Source: Drosophila miranda (lineage: Eukaryota > Arthropoda > Insecta > Diptera > Drosophilidae). Taken from it: a stretch of 64,000 nucleotides of DNA. Below the pieces are notes generated by a model, which ran no database searches, had not been told where the DNA came from, and was given only the letters and a program-made list of their open reading frames with translations. Positions 23,401 through 36,800 of the stretch are shown in pieces; position 1 is the first letter of the stretch; each line of letters starts with the position of its first letter. The translations under genes and the position numbers were made by a program. Location of the stretch: positions 27,918,913-27,982,912 of the forward strand of contig NC_046677.1 in NCBI RefSeq assembly GCF_003369915.1, read 5' to 3'.

Positions 23401-26400
23401 TTTTGCCTAACTGGGGCTTAGGTCTATGGCTATTGGCCATGTCTGTATATAGTTCGGTGAAGGCATAAACCGAAATAACAAAAATCCTTGATTTATGCAT
23501 GGGCTACCGTTTGACAGACCAGACTCCGAAGTTCGAAGTCCGAGAGTGTAGAACCAGAGACGAAAGAGTTAGGTCTACTCTGGCGGCGCCTATTAAAGCC
23601 TCAATCTTTTTATGGCATTTCAATAGAACTCGCGAGCGTGAGAAAGGACTGCATTGGCAGCGGCAAAAGATGTTCAAGTTATGAAAATCAAAATGAAATT
23701 TAAAGTTTGCCAATGCCGGCTTTTATCTTGGACCCAACACTTTGGACCTGATAACGTCTTTGGCGGGGAACAAGCTCAGCACAGATCGATAAATTTTATA
23801 AGCGAATCAATTGCATTGCTATCGCATCGCGTGAAATACGCAAACTCCAGACCGCTGGCTCACAGGATCTGTGGAACTCTGGGACTCTGGGAACTGGATT
23901 GTCGAATGGATGAAATGCATGACTCAGAGACGCTCTGGCTCTGACCGGCGGCTGGGTCGGCGGCTCGCTTCATTCACTTTGTGTTGCTGTGTTGCTTATC
24001 AGTTTTATTGAAGTCGGCAAATGGCATTGGCATTGGCATTGCCAATGGTAACTAAAAGCCATATGCTTTATAAAGCTGTTAACAAAATGTGCATCAGTTT
24101 AAATTCTTTATCGGGAGAGATGTCTGGCCGGTAGACGGGCGAATGCCAATGCCCAGCATTGCATACGAGTAGTATATTCGTATCTCAGAAACGTCAGCCA
24201 ATTAAAATGCATTTTGCCTGTATTTCCTTTTTTATCATCTCGTTTTTACCCTGTTGATATTTCTTTTACTCTTATAAATTGCAGTTTTGTTTGCTTGATT
24301 AGCAGATGATGATAATAGCATTGGCTGTGGAGAGAGGAAAGATAGGAGTTTGCAAATATATTGGAGAAATTGAAAGCAAGCCGTATATAAGCAGTGCAGT
24401 CTATAAGCAGTGCAAAGTACTGAAGTGCCATAGCAAGCAGCTTGCAATCATTGCAGTCATCTCCAAGGCTTACCCAAATTGCAAAAAATTAAAACAAAAA
24501 ACTTTTTAGCGACAACATTTTCGTAAATTACAAATGAACCTGCTCTGCGAATCTTTGCCATCTGCTAGCCAGACAACGGCTGCAGCTACTCCCGCTCCCG
24601 GGCCGTGAATGGCATACAAATGATACCCAATGCTGATGAGGATCTCTAAATCTTACTCTCCGGAGTCCGGACTGCTGGAGGACGTGTGTGAAAATGGCAC
24701 GTTTCTACATTTGAGGCAGTGTTTCGGTCTTACATGCGACGTGCCACAATTAACCCCTGGAGTGTGGTGCGGGCAGGCGGACGAGGTAGTTTAGGCATTA
24801 AGAAAATACACACATTTACAAACGAAGAAGAAGGCAGACGCCATCGAGCATCACGTATACGCCCGGTATTCCTCCCCGACCAAAAAACAAAAAAAAAGCT
24901 GCGTGTCGTAGATCAACGCGATGCGATGCGATGCAATGTGCGATGTGCGATGTGGCAATGGTCTGAGATCCCAGCCCCAGTCATAGCCACAACCATAGTG
25001 ACTGCCACAGGCCCGATGAAGTTGTTCAACGTCAACTGGCACTCACTCAAACACAACACACCACACCACAAAAACCCGTATCTGTATCTCTGGCCCAAGA
25101 TCTGAACACCTCAACTCAACCCAATCTGACCTTGAATGCCATGCCGCGCTCTTAAATGGGTTCAGACCCAGAGACCTGGGAATAAGTTCTTGGCAAACAG
25201 TACACCCCAACATCCCATCCCCTTGGTCTATTTCAGATCAAAGAACCTTAACCATTTTTGGAAACTTCTTCTCGACAGATGAGCCAGTGATTCATCGTCC
25301 AGCGATTTGACAAGATTTATGACAGCTTGCCAACAGTAACAGAAATTATATTTAGCTACTGTCTGTCTTTGTCTTTGGGTTCGGTTCGTGTTTCTCGATT
25401 AAATCTGCTTGCAAATAAAAGCAAATTTAATTTCAAATCTAGAGAAACCAAAATGAAATAAAATTAAATTACTCTACTCTCGAGTATTTTGAGGTTTTTT
25501 CTTGTCTGCGGTTTATGTGCCAGAAACTCAAGGTTAATTACTGTTTCCGAAATTTCGTTGGTCTCAGTTTTTCGAGTTTAATTGCCAACTGCGGTGGCTG
25601 TAATTAAATTTTGATTGGAATTTAAATTCTCAGCGATTTCTGGGCGATTTAAAGAGCTCCAAATGTATCTGGAAAGGAAATGCTTGGGATTCTAAAAGAT
25701 ATCTCATTATATCTAGAAAAAAATTCTTTTGGCGATGAATTCCTGTCAATCTACTAGAATTATCACTCTCGAAAGGAAATTCTTTAGCGATGTGAAAGCT
25801 ATCATATAATATCATTAAAGACTTAAACTCTTTTTGACATAACTTTTTTTATATTGATCGCTTGTGCTTGTAGGCTCTATGGCTTACCCGACGGTCGTGC
25901 CACCTGCCGTTCAGTGCCTGGTCTCACCAAGGATCAAGTGGAGCTCTGCTACAAGGCGAGTGATGTGACAGCAGCCGCACTCGAAGGACTCGATATGGCC
26001 ATACGTGAATGTCAAATACAGGTACAGCAGATACAGATCTCGTCAAAATTCTCTATAGCATACTTTCAAGATTCACTTAAATAGAGTACCATTAAAATTC
26101 TCATATATTTTCCTTGCAATCTCTCTCTTCCTCAATAGTTTCAATGGCATCGCTGGAACTGCTCATCGCTGAGCACAAAGAGCCGCAATCCGCATGCCTC
26201 CAATCTGCTGAAGAAAGGTAGGTTCCCAGGTTCAGGCTGCCCCGCCTACATTGGTAGTACAGTGGTACTGTGGTAGCCATGGCCACAAGCCATTAAGCTG
26301 ACACTAAAATGTGCAGTAAGCGTGGCTCAGCTTTCACGCAAACAAAATCGCTTTATGGCCAAAGTCGACTCCGCCAACTGTCAACTGGTTTTGCGGTGGA

Positions 26401-29400
26401 TTTTTGCCCAGAGTCGAGTGGAGGGTGGAGGACACATTGGCGGCCCACACGCAAACCGCCGCTAGGCAAAGAGTCTAATTAAAATTGCCCATAGCGGAGA
26501 CGTTTGGTCAAGCAGACAATGTCCAAAGCTATTAACCGTCGCATTATTAGACACGACATGGCATAAAAGCCACAGCAGGAGCATCTATAGTTTCTAATGC
26601 CCCCCATCAGCGATACCGGACTAGATCAAATTTCTATGTTTTTCCAGTAGGAGTGTTGACTGCGACTGCAACGGCGACTGCAACTGGTACTGGTATTGGT
26701 AGTGGTACTGGTACTGGGGTCCATCGTTTTGTCACAGCCCGGTGCATCTGAAACGGCGGCGATACGAACTTTGACTTTGATATCTTAATCTGTCCTCGAG
26801 GCATTGTGTTACAAGTGACTGGGCTGGCAACCTCTGATGCCTTGATGCCTACGCGGCGTGTGCCTTATGACAGATAGATCTCACACAATCACCAGTGTCG
26901 TGGCGACATCGTAGAGGCATCTACAAAGAGCTTGCCGCATTCTAAGCCTCTTTTGTTGGCCAAACAACAAGTAGCGGTAACTCTGATCACAGGCGCCGAT
27001 CCCTTGTTTTGTGTAAAGTTGCAAGATTTCTGCTTTTGCGCGCAACTTTTCTAACTGACTTCTGTTATGACTCATGCCAGAGTACTGTGCCGCTTTATAT
27101 GGGTAGCAAGGGGTACAGCTAAAGGTTTGTTGTCCGTTATCTGGAATTTGACCAGTTCTTCTGAATATCTGAGTAACTTAAACTGAAAGAAACATAATGC
27201 TTCACTTAATTTTTTTCTAAAGAAGTGAATCAAGCAAAGCTTCATAGAAATTCATATACAAAGCAAATAATAAACCCCAAACTGTGGTATCACAGCCTCT
27301 AAAACTTACAACAAATTCGTAGACTTTGTCCAGAACTTCATGCCACTTCTATGCGAGTGTTTTACAGTCCCTAAGCAGAATGCTTCATTAGTGAAATTAT
27401 GCATCATACGATTGCTGTAAAAATTCCACAAAAAAAAAAGAGGAGCAGAAGGAAAGGAAAACACAATGGAAATGCTCAAAATGGCGGCATTGCAATCCAG
27501 ATGCAAACGATATACGAGTACGAGTGTATAGCCGACGTTGCTCAAGAGATTTCTCACAAATTTCAATGCGACATTCGGACAAGAGCAAACAGCAAACAGG
27601 AGCCTCGGAAGAGACTTCTGAAGTAAAAGGGAAAGGCTAGAGGACAGGCTCGAAACGGGAACGGGAACGGGTACGAGGACAAGCCGGTGCTCATCTCGTT
27701 TCGGTCTGGCAGTAAAGTCCGGCGTAATTTATTTGCATTCATCGTATAAATTATATTGTAAGCAAACCACTTCATTCAATTTCAATTTAAAAAATTGTTA
27801 TCTCCGTTGACGGATGCTGCCGCAGCCGCTGACAACGTACAGGGGAACGAACGAGAGACAAACGAATGGGGGCTGGAAGACAGCCATGGGAGCGGATCGA
27901 ATACGGATGCACAATCCACAATCCCATTCGCAGTACCAGTCCCAGTCCCGGTCCCAACATTGTCATTGTCGTTGTTGGGCCAGGCCGGTGATGTGATTAT
28001 GTTGGAGGTTAAGGAATCTTTTGCTTAGTGGTGCTTCATTTGTGGGCAAATACTTCCATTACAGCAAATTCTGTGCATATTATTTGCATTTGGGGCTGCT
28101 TGGGGCTGCCGTTGCCGCCGCCGCAATCTTGAGTGGGCCATCATGATCGGTCCAAATGCCAGACAGAATCGCGCAGGTTAAAGTTAACAACATTGCCACA
28201 AAACAATGCCAAACCATAAATCTCCAAATGCATGCCACACCAGCAGCACTTCCAAGTAACTCTCGACTAGCCTTCATCCAATATCGAATATGGTAAACCC
28301 AAGCTTATGTCACCGACATGTCTGAGGATCGTACGTCCCGTCTGTCCCACTGTCCAATGTCCAGTGTCCACTGTCTACTGTCCACTGTCCAGTGTCCGTT
28401 TGTCAACCCGCCCGTTTCGTGCGTCCATTAAATAAGGAAGGAACTGCACATAACGAGAGTCAATATTGACAGGCAACAGCAACGCGTGCAACGACGACGA
28501 CGACGAGGTACGACGGGAACGACTTATAAGGGCACAAAAGGCAGCCACAAAGTCAGGGATCGATGGACAGAGATCGGATCGGGCCAGCGATCGGTCGGTC
28601 GGGTCGGAGCAAACCAAGTGAAACGAAACAAATCAAGTCGCCGAGTCGCCAAGTCGAGTCGAGTCGCACAATGACTGACAATCGAAACGGCGCACGGACA
28701 GGTCAACTATTTTGCATACATATCTACTATAACTTATGGAACTCGTCGATCGTCGATCGTTGAGAGATCGTCGTTGCAGATCGCTGATCTTTTCTTTTTC
28801 GCTGCTGAGGCTGCTGCTGCTGCTGCTACCATGCATTATTGTCAATCAACTGAAGCTGGGGCCCCGGCACAAAAGTAGTAAAAGGATCGACGATCGACCT
28901 TTATCTTTGGGCTTCTCTATCTCCCTCTCTCTTTCGTTTTCTCTCTGCATGTGACAACAAGCGAGCGACGTATGTCGCAAACAATTACTTGGGATTGCAA
29001 CACACGGGAGACAACGAGACATTGGAGACAGGGTACTCTGTAGACTGTAGACTTGAGCACAGAGACAGGTCGCCAAGCCAAGCCAAGCCAAGCCAAGCCA
29101 CTCCATTCCAGTCCAGCGTCCAGTCAAGCCTCTACTCGATCGGTTTGGGGGCCAATTTATGCGAGAGAAGAGAGACAGAGAGAGAGAGAGAGCCACAGAC
29201 CCCAAGGCATTGTCAAATGTAACTGTTGGCAATGATGTGATTTGGATTTGCAAATGGCTCGACGAGGGGCAAGACAAAGCGTGCATAAATCAAGTCCGAG
29301 ATCAGCGATCAGCGATCAGGAATCACAAGTTGGCTGAGATCCGCAGAGGAGAGATGAGAAGAAAAGAGTAGAGCTAAGGTGGGCTTTTGGAGAGGCTACT

Positions 29401-32400
29401 GTTTGCCCTGATGCATTGATTGATGGCGTCTTAATCGTCAATCAAATGCGCGCTACACACACACACAATTTCCCATTGCACTTGCACCTTCGATTGCAGT
29501 TTGGATGGATCGATGGATCGCTGGATTCGTCTCCGGATGGGTATTGGTACGACAACTTGTCACAACATTGACATTTGCATTCGTGCGCATCCTGAGTGAC
29601 GGACTGGCCGGCTTGACTGACTGATTGTTTGACAGCTGAGGAGCGGCGAAACAAGGAGAATGATGCAAGCCTGTCACATTGACATATGTACTGTCGCTCT
29701 CGTCGCTAGTGGCCGATCTGATCCCTGGTTTCTGTTTTCTGGTTTCTGATCTCGGATTGAATTGAGTTTGGTTTTATGCAAAGTGGCGCTGACAATTTGC
29801 ATGTCAATCGCTTGACAAATGTTGCAAACTTTGGGGCCACTCATGGCCATGTCGGCCATGATTAACGTCAACTTTTTGACAGCCATTTGACAGCTGCTGT
29901 TGCTATTGCTGCATAAGGCATTTCAAATATCATATCTCTCTCTCTCTTGTGGGTGTGGCACACTGCACTGCCGTACGATCATTAAAAAGATCTTGTGTGG
30001 TGGTGTGGTGGTGTGGCGGTGTGGTGCTGTGGCCTGGTTGAACGCTTGTCCAGACCATGTCAAAGTCGAAATGCCGCTGAAATTCCCAGAGCGGCCACCG
30101 GAGCGCAGCACAGCGTTCGAATGTGCTGCTTCGAAATGCAGCGTTAAAAATAACACCGCATAAATTGCAATAGTTTCCCCAATGATTCCCCAGGGGTAAA
30201 AGCACACCTCTACCAGCATCCTCTACCCATCTCAAGAAACATTTCTTTCCTTTTAGGCTACAGGGAGAGCGCGTTTGCTTTTGCCATTTCGGCTGCCGGG
30301 GTGGCACACAGCGTGGCGAGGGCCTGCAGTCAAGGCCGTTTGATGTCCTGCGGCTGTGATCCGACCATCAATAGGAAGACCCTCAACAAGAACCTCCGCC
30401 AGTCGCTGGACAAGGAGAAGAAGCAGTTCTTGCAGTACTTGGAAACCAATCAGATTCTAACGCCCGAGGAGGAGAAGAAGTACGAGCGCTCGAAGATCGC
30501 CAGCCGGTGGAAGTGGGGTGGTTGCTCCCACAACATGGATTTTGGTGTGGAGTACTCCAAGCTCTTCCTGGACTGTCGCGAGAAGGCAGGCGATATTCAG
30601 TCCAAGATCAATCTGCACAACAATCATGCAGGCAGAGTGGTGAGTGCCTATCCGTCATCCAATTTCTGTTTCTCTAATAATTATTTTTATGAACCATATC
30701 TGCAGGCCGTTTCGAACAACATGGAATTCCGCTGCAAGTGCCATGGCATGTCCGGCAGCTGTCAGCTGAAGACCTGCTGGAAGTCCGCCCCCGACTTTCA
30801 CGTCGTCGGCAAGGTCTTGAAGCATCAGTTCCGCAAGGCCATACTCGTGGATCAGTCGAATCTCGGCAACGGCGAACCCATTGTCGTCTTGAAGCGGGCC
30901 CGCAACAAAAAGTCAAATAGTGGCAGCAGTTCCGGCTCCTCATCCTCGGATATGGATGCCGTCGATGCGTCTGGCACGCTCGATGGCGGTGGTCTGGTGG
31001 GCGATCACGAGACAAGGCGGCACGAGGATGGCTCGGAGCGTGGCACGCGCCAGCCGAACGCTGATAAAAACGCGGCGCGAATGGCACGCAAACTGGAGAC
31101 ATCGCTCTTCTACTATCAGCGCTCGCCCAACTTTTGTGAGCGCGATCTGGGCGCAGATATACAGGGTGAGTCTGTATGCCTACTTTATCTTTTGTTCACA
31201 TTTTACATTAGTTCCCATGAGATTCCATTCGGTGAGAGTCGGGTCCCGCTTCCTTCGGTCAGTTAGAATCGGTTTTTTTTACTGTGTCAGATCCGAAAAA
31301 TTCGGTATTTCTTCTCGCTCACTCTGCTTTTTATTTTCTGGACGAGAAGAAAACGCAGGAATTTTCTTCGTACAGCGCCTTAAAATTCGTGCATGTATTC
31401 GTGTTTTACACTGATCAAAAGTATTAAAGAAGTGCATGCATGTGTATAACTGTGATCTTGAGAATACTGTGGATTAATGCAGGGATCTAATATGCATCTT
31501 CTGTTTTACTAATAGTCCTATTACCCGCACTCCCTGCATTGCTACTGTACACCCCGGCATTACCTAATTGGTTAATTTGCAGTTTTCTTGTCGTGAAATT
31601 TGGTTCAACTAATTAAAAATGATTTATAGATACGACTCGAGCGATAAATTTGATTTGGCTTTAATAAATAAATCACAAATGCAAATTAACAGCAACAGCA
31701 GCAGCAGCAGCAACAACAAATGCAACAAAAAAGCAAAAACGATTTATAAACGGGCTACCAAAACATGCCACATAACTCAGCAACAACAAATGCTGCGACG
31801 CATGCGCACAGCAGCCCCAGCATCAGCTTCAGCTTCAGCTCCATCTCGGATCAACTCGGATCAGCGCTGATCTGCTGAGATCTGGCTCGGGTTTTGGGGC
31901 TCGGCACGGCACGTCCACATCGACATCTAACATCTAACTGCCACTTGCAATTTTTGTTGGCCATTTTTGCTGTTGACACATTTGCAAATTATCAAAGACC
32001 GAGCGAGATGGAGGCCGCTGGAGGCAGCACCGGGGAAACAGTTTAAAAGTGTTAATTACGACGCAAATTTATAATTAATCGCCGTCCGAGCTCTGGCTGT
32101 GGCTCTGGCTCCAGCCCATCGGGCGTTTTGATTCATGTGCCCCGTGTGCCACGTCGTGTCGTGTCTAGGCAAATGATGGCAATTAACGTTGGCAATTATC
32201 GTCCAACAATTATGATACTTTGTTTATATGCCTTAGTTTAATAGTTTATTTATGGTGTTTTAATAGTCAGGCAACAGGCTGTCGGCGCAGCTGCCACTTA
32301 ATCAAATCACAATGAAAGCTGTAACACCCATGTGATATCAACTTTTTCTCAATTAAAAACATATTACACCTAGATTTAAGTTCATTTTTTATTCAGGAAG

Positions 32401-32695
32401 AGTTCACTACGAGGCAATGCGTTGCCAAGGTCTGCCCTGAACCCGTCCTAAACTTTCGCCGCACTTCAATTTACCTTCTAACGTGCTCTATTTGCATCCC
32501 ATTCCAGGCACAGTGGGTCGCAAATGCAATCGGAATACGACAACCAGCGATGGGTGCGCCTCTCTCTGCTGTGGGCGTGGCCACAGTCAAATCATCGAGC
32601 GACGGGCCGAGCGCTGTCACTGTAAATTTCAATGGTGCTGTAGTGTGGAGTGCGAGGAATGCCACGTGGAGGAGTGGATTAGTATATGCAATTGA
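20466..32695 (+). CDS. Wnt10: Wnt10, secreted Wnt ligand (six coding exons)
   Basis: Coding exons are 20466-20707, 25874-26021, 26139-26217, 30257-30639, 30706-31165 and 32508-32695, totalling 1500 nt and 499 aa. All junctions are GT-AG and in phase. Exon 1 encodes a Gln/Ser-rich segment followed by a hydrophobic stretch (HLIVVIILACC) that should act as a late signal peptide; it joins TG|G to read W-LYGLPDGRATC. The Wnt core follows: CRSVPGLTKDQ, FQWHRWNCS, WKWGGCSHNMDFG, and CKCHGMSGSCQLKTCW with the lipidated serine near residue 300. The C-terminal Cys-rich block ends CEECHVEEWISICN. A low-complexity Ser/Asp/Arg-rich insertion (about 30905-31085) sits before the Cys-rich block. A second ATG at 20496 has a better context (G at -3) and would give 489 aa. 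D. melanogaster Wnt10 is about 480 aa. A poly(A) signal is at 32846-32851. Confidence 0.92.
20528..20620 (+). repeat. Wnt10: CAG/CAA repeat inside Wnt10 exon 1 (polyglutamine)
   Basis: Imperfect CAG/CAA/AGC repeats encode the KQQQQQQRQEQQ stretch and following Ser-rich segment of the predicted Wnt10 N-terminus. The same DNA reads as alanine-rich in the overlapping upstream ORF. Confidence 0.75.
20708..25873 (+). other. Wnt10: Wnt10 intron 1
   Basis: Donor GTAAGT at 20708, acceptor TGTAG at 25873. About 5.2 kb with no supported gene. A 215-codon open frame at about 22071-22715 lacks an early ATG and looks accidental. A cluster of CGATA/TATCG cores, including a perfect TATCGATA (22736-22743), lies at 22730-22800. 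Confidence 0.7.
22736..22795. promoter_or_regulatory. DRE/BEAF-type CGATA cluster in Wnt10 intron 1
   Basis: A perfect TATCGATA is followed within 60 bases by TATATCG and CATCGATA. Such clustered cores bind DREF and BEAF-32 in Drosophila, usually at housekeeping promoters or domain boundaries. No housekeeping gene start is visible nearby, so a boundary role is possible but unproven. Confidence 0.35.
28345..28400. repeat. ACTGTCCA-type tandem repeat
   Basis: Six to seven degenerate copies of an 8-mer close to ACTGTCCA lie in Wnt10 intron 3. The copies alternate GTCCAGT/GTCCACT. Confidence 0.7.
29072..29100. repeat. CCAAG pentanucleotide tandem
   Basis: Five uninterrupted copies of a GCCAA/CCAAG pentamer lie in Wnt10 intron 3. 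Confidence 0.85.
31166..32507 (+). other. Wnt10: Wnt10 intron 5
   Basis: About 1.3 kb from GTGAGT (31166) to CCAG (32507). It includes a CAG/CAA repeat (31689-31725). No other gene seen. Confidence 0.75.
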
Positions 32696-32845
32696 TAAGG
32701 AGATCGATCAGCTTTCCCAGCAATCCCAGCGGTCAGCGAAGAGGCAGAGTAAGGGAATGCCTCCAGAGGGATCATCACACACATAAGAAAAGACTTTTCT
32801 TCAATCTAAACAAAACAAAACACTTAACACAAATCAGTATTAAAC

Positions 32846-32851
32846 AATAAA
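32846..32851 (+). terminator. Wnt10: Wnt10 poly(A) signal
   Basis: AATAAA about 150 bases downstream of the Wnt10 stop, the first canonical signal in the 3' UTR. Confidence 0.6.
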
Positions 32852-33131
32852 AATATGTTATAGGCCCACCATAAAAAACAGAAAACAGAAAACAAAAAAC
32901 GATAATTGAAATGTGTAAATTCAATGATTAGTTTAGCAATCTCAAGACATATTGAAATATATATAAAATGAAATATAAATATATTTTGTAAATACAAATA
33001 ATAAGATGCATAATTAGTCTGTCAATCAGCTGAGTTTCAATCGGTTTTCCATTCTGCATGTCTATCATTTTCACTCCCCAGCTTTTCCTTTTTTCCCTTT
33101 TGTTTTGGTCTGCACGTGAATGTCGGCAATG

Positions 33132-33144
33132 CTAATTGAATTAG
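33132..33144 (+). promoter_or_regulatory. ninaC: RCSI/P3-type photoreceptor promoter site upstream of ninaC
   Basis: The sequence CTAATTGAATTAG matches the palindromic rhodopsin core sequence I consensus TAATTNRATTA (P3 homeodomain site). In Drosophila this site lies in rhodopsin promoters and those of other phototransduction genes such as ninaC, and is bound by Pax6/Otd-class factors. It lies 744 bp upstream of the ninaC ATG. It is therefore expected shortly upstream of the transcription start, with a leader of several hundred bases or a 5' UTR intron. The interval 32852-33887 holds no other gene. Confidence 0.75.
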
Positions 33145-33887
33145 TCGACTAAATAGTTGCCCAAGGTGCTTTTGCCCACCGCCGTACCGTGTTGGCTGTG
33201 GCTACTGCCCATTGATATTGAGGGGCTTCCTTCCTTGGGTTGGGAAGAGACCCCTAGTAAAAAACCAACGATTGCATTTGACCAGCCTTTAGTTGGCTTA
33301 CGGCAGCGGTACGTGCTGCATGCGTGCGGTCGGTTCGGAAATCAAATTGGAAACCATCATCAAAGTTCTGGAAACACTGGCAAAATCAAAGGTCTGTCCT
33401 AAAGGATCAAGGATTATGTGATGAGTGTTGAAAAGTATTGAAAATGTTCTCTTAGGGAGAGTCGTTTGATGAAGTTAAACATTAACTAATTCCAAGTGAA
33501 GTGAAACGAAGAAGGACTCGAGGACATCTTTACAAAAACTCTTCAATTTTAATTCCTCTCTATTTTAAGGTCCTTCTCCTTTGAACAAAAATGTTTTCAA
33601 TTAAAGTGGAAGTCCTTAAGCCCAAACCATCAGATGTCCTTTCGAGTTCCTTTCTCTACATATACCTTCAAACCCATTAACAAACCCTTTTCCAACCCAG
33701 TTCATTCTTCAATTCTTTTTCAACCAAACGAAGCCCTGGCAATGCAGACACGGAGCCCCAAAACCTAATGCAATTTGTCAGCAAATAATCCTTTCGATAC
33801 CTCTTTATGTACCTCCAAAGAATAAACCAATTAACACCCCCACAGAATACTTCTGCAACAATTTAAAGAACTGATAGGACAGTCAGG

Positions 33888-36800
33888 ATGTATTTACCGT
33901 ATTCGCAATTGCCGGATCCAACGGATAAGTTCGAGATCTATGAAGAAATAGCCCAGGGTGTCAATGCCAAAGTATTTCGGGCCAAGGAATTGGAGACCGA
34001 TCGTCTGGTGGCATTAAAGATACAGCACTACGATGAAGAGCATCAGGTGTCCATCGAGGAGGAGTATCGTACTCTGCGCGACTATTGTGCCCACCCCAAT
34101 CTCCCGGAGTTCTATGGCGTGTATAAGCTATCGAAGCCGAATGGTCCTGATGAGATTTGGTTCGTTTTGGAGGTAAGTCCGGCCTAAGCACACTGAACAA
34201 ATCAAAACTCAAAAATCCCTACTAAATATAATCCTTACAGTACTGTGCTGGAGGAACAGCCGTAGATATGGTTAATAAGCTCCTCAAACTGGACCGTAGG
34301 ATGAGAGAGGAGCACATCGCCTACATCATTCGGGAGACGTGTCGGGCTGCCATCGAGCTGAATCGCAATCATGTCCTGCATCGGGACATCCGTGGCGACA
34401 ACATTTTGCTCACGAAAAATGGACGGGTGAAGCTCTGCGATTTCGGTCTGTCCCGTCAAGTGGATTCGACTTTGGGGAAGCGAGGCACCTGCATTGGTTC
34501 GCCGTGTTGGATGGCCCCTGAAGTGGTGGCTGCCATGGAGTCCCGCGAGCCCGATATCACCGTTCGGGCAGATGTCTGGGCCCTGGGTATCACCACCATT
34601 GAGTTGGCCGATGGAAAGCCCCCGTTTGCTGATATGCATCCCACTCGAGCCATGTTCCAGATCGTGCGGAATCCACCGCCGACACTGATGCGACCCACGA
34701 ATTGGTCCCAGCAGATCAATGACTTTATTGCCGAGTGTCTGGAGAAGAGTGCCGAGAATCGCCCCATGATGGTCGAGATGGTAGAGCATCCATTCCTCAC
34801 GGAGCTCATTGAGAACGAGCAGGAGATGCAGTCGGATCTTGCAGAGATGCTGGAGCTTTCGAGGGATGTGAAGAGCCTGTACAAGGAGCCGGAACTATTT
34901 GTGGATCGCGGCTATATCAAGCGCTTCGATGGGAAGCCGGAGCGCATGTATCCTGAAGATTTGGCAGCCCTAGAAAGCCCCGTGGATGAGAGCATCATTG
35001 ATTCGCTGCTAAATCGCATGATGAATGGTGAATCCTATAGTTTTATTGGAGATATCCTGCTGTCCCTGAATTCGAATGAGATCCAAAGCGAATTCCCTCC
35101 GGAGGTGAGTGCTATTATATCTCCTATATTTCACCTTCAAATTCTATGAATTCTCTGACCTCTGCAGTTCCATGCCAAATACCGATTCAAGTCGCGCTCG
35201 GAGAACCAACCCCATATCTTCTCCGTGGCCGATATTGCCTACCAGGATATGCTCCATCATCGCGAGCCCCAGCACATTGTCCTTTCTGGGGAGAGCTACT
35301 CGGGCAAGTCGACCAACGCCCGTCTGCTGATCAAGCATCTGTGCTATCTTGGGGCTGGCAATCGGGGTGCCACTGGGCGCGTGGAGACCTCCATTAAGGC
35401 CATCCTGATGATGGTCAATGCCGGCACTCCCGTCAACAATGACTCCACCCGCTGTGTACTGCAGTATTGTCTGACTTTCGGCAAGACGGGAAAGATGAGT
35501 GGAGCGGTATTCAATATGTATATGCTGGAGAAGCTGCGAGTGGCCACGTGTGACGGCACCCAGCACAATTTTCACATTTTCTACTATTTCTATGACTTCA
35601 TCAACCAGCAGAATCAGCTGAAGGACTACAATCTGAAAGCGGATCGCAACTATCGCTATCTGCGCGTGCCACCAGATGCTCCCCCAACCAAGATCAAGTT
35701 TCGTCGCGACGATCCCGAGGGTAATGTGGAGCACTACCGAGAGTTTGAGAACATTCTCAAGGATCTGGACTTTAACCACAAGCAGCTGGAGACTGTGCGA
35801 AAGGTGCTGGCTGCCATCTTAAACATTGGCAACATTCGCTTCCGACAGTCCGGCAAGTACGCCGAAGTCGAAAACACGGATATAGTATCGCGTATTGCCG
35901 AGCTCTTGAGGGTGGATGAGAAGAAATTCATGTGGTCCTTAACAAACTTCATAATGGTCAAGGGAGGTGTGGCCGAAAGACGGCAGTATACCGCAGAGGA
36001 GGCTCGCGATGCACGCGATGCTGTGGCCAGCACCATTTACTCCCGATTTGTGGACTTTATTATCAACAGGATTAACATGAACATGTCGTTTCCAAGAGCT
36101 GTCTTGTAAGTCATACAGAACCCATAATTAACCCCCCAATACGAATAAAACTTGATCGAATCTCTTTCCCTAGTGGCGACACAAACGCCATAATTATCCA
36201 TGATATGTTCGGCTTTGAGTGCTTCAATCGGAATGGCATGGAGCAGCTAATGATCAACACTCTTAACGAACAGATGCAATATCACTACAACCAACGCATT
36301 TTCATTAGCGAAATGCTGGAAATGGAGGCCGAGGATATAGACACCATTAACTTTAACTTCTACGATAACAAGACCGCTTTGGATAATCTGCTAACCAAAC
36401 CAGATGGTCTTTTCTACATCATTGATGATGCCTCACGCTCCTGTCAGGATCAGGACTTGATTATGGGTGAGTCCCCACGAGGTATTTCCCTTACTTATAT
36501 ATGTAAGCTCTGAATTTCTGAATAGATCGCGTTTCGGAGAAACACAGCCAGTTTGTGAAGAAGCACACTGCCACTGAGATATCCGTCGCTCATTATACGG
36601 GCCGCATCATCTATGATACTCGCTCCTTCACGGACATCAACCGCGACTTTGTCCCCCCGGAAATGATTGAGACGTTCCGCTCTTCGCTGGACGAGAGCAT
36701 AATGCTCATGTTCACCAATCAACTGACGAAAGCTGGCAATCTGACAATGCCTTTTGAGGCTGTCCAGCATAAGGATGAAACTGAACGCAAGTCTTACGTG

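Larger units (their letters stand above)
26218..30256 (+). other. Wnt10: Wnt10 intron 3
   Basis: About 4.0 kb between GTAGGT (26218) and TTTTAG (30256). It contains a tandem of ACTGTCCA-like units (about 28345-28400), a CCAAG pentamer tandem (29072-29100), GATCG-rich stretches and a GA tract near 29165-29190. No exon or RNA gene was recognised. Confidence 0.65.

Noticed and set aside
30674-31102. 142-codon - strand frame over Wnt10
   Set aside because: Shadow of the Wnt10 exon on the opposite strand.
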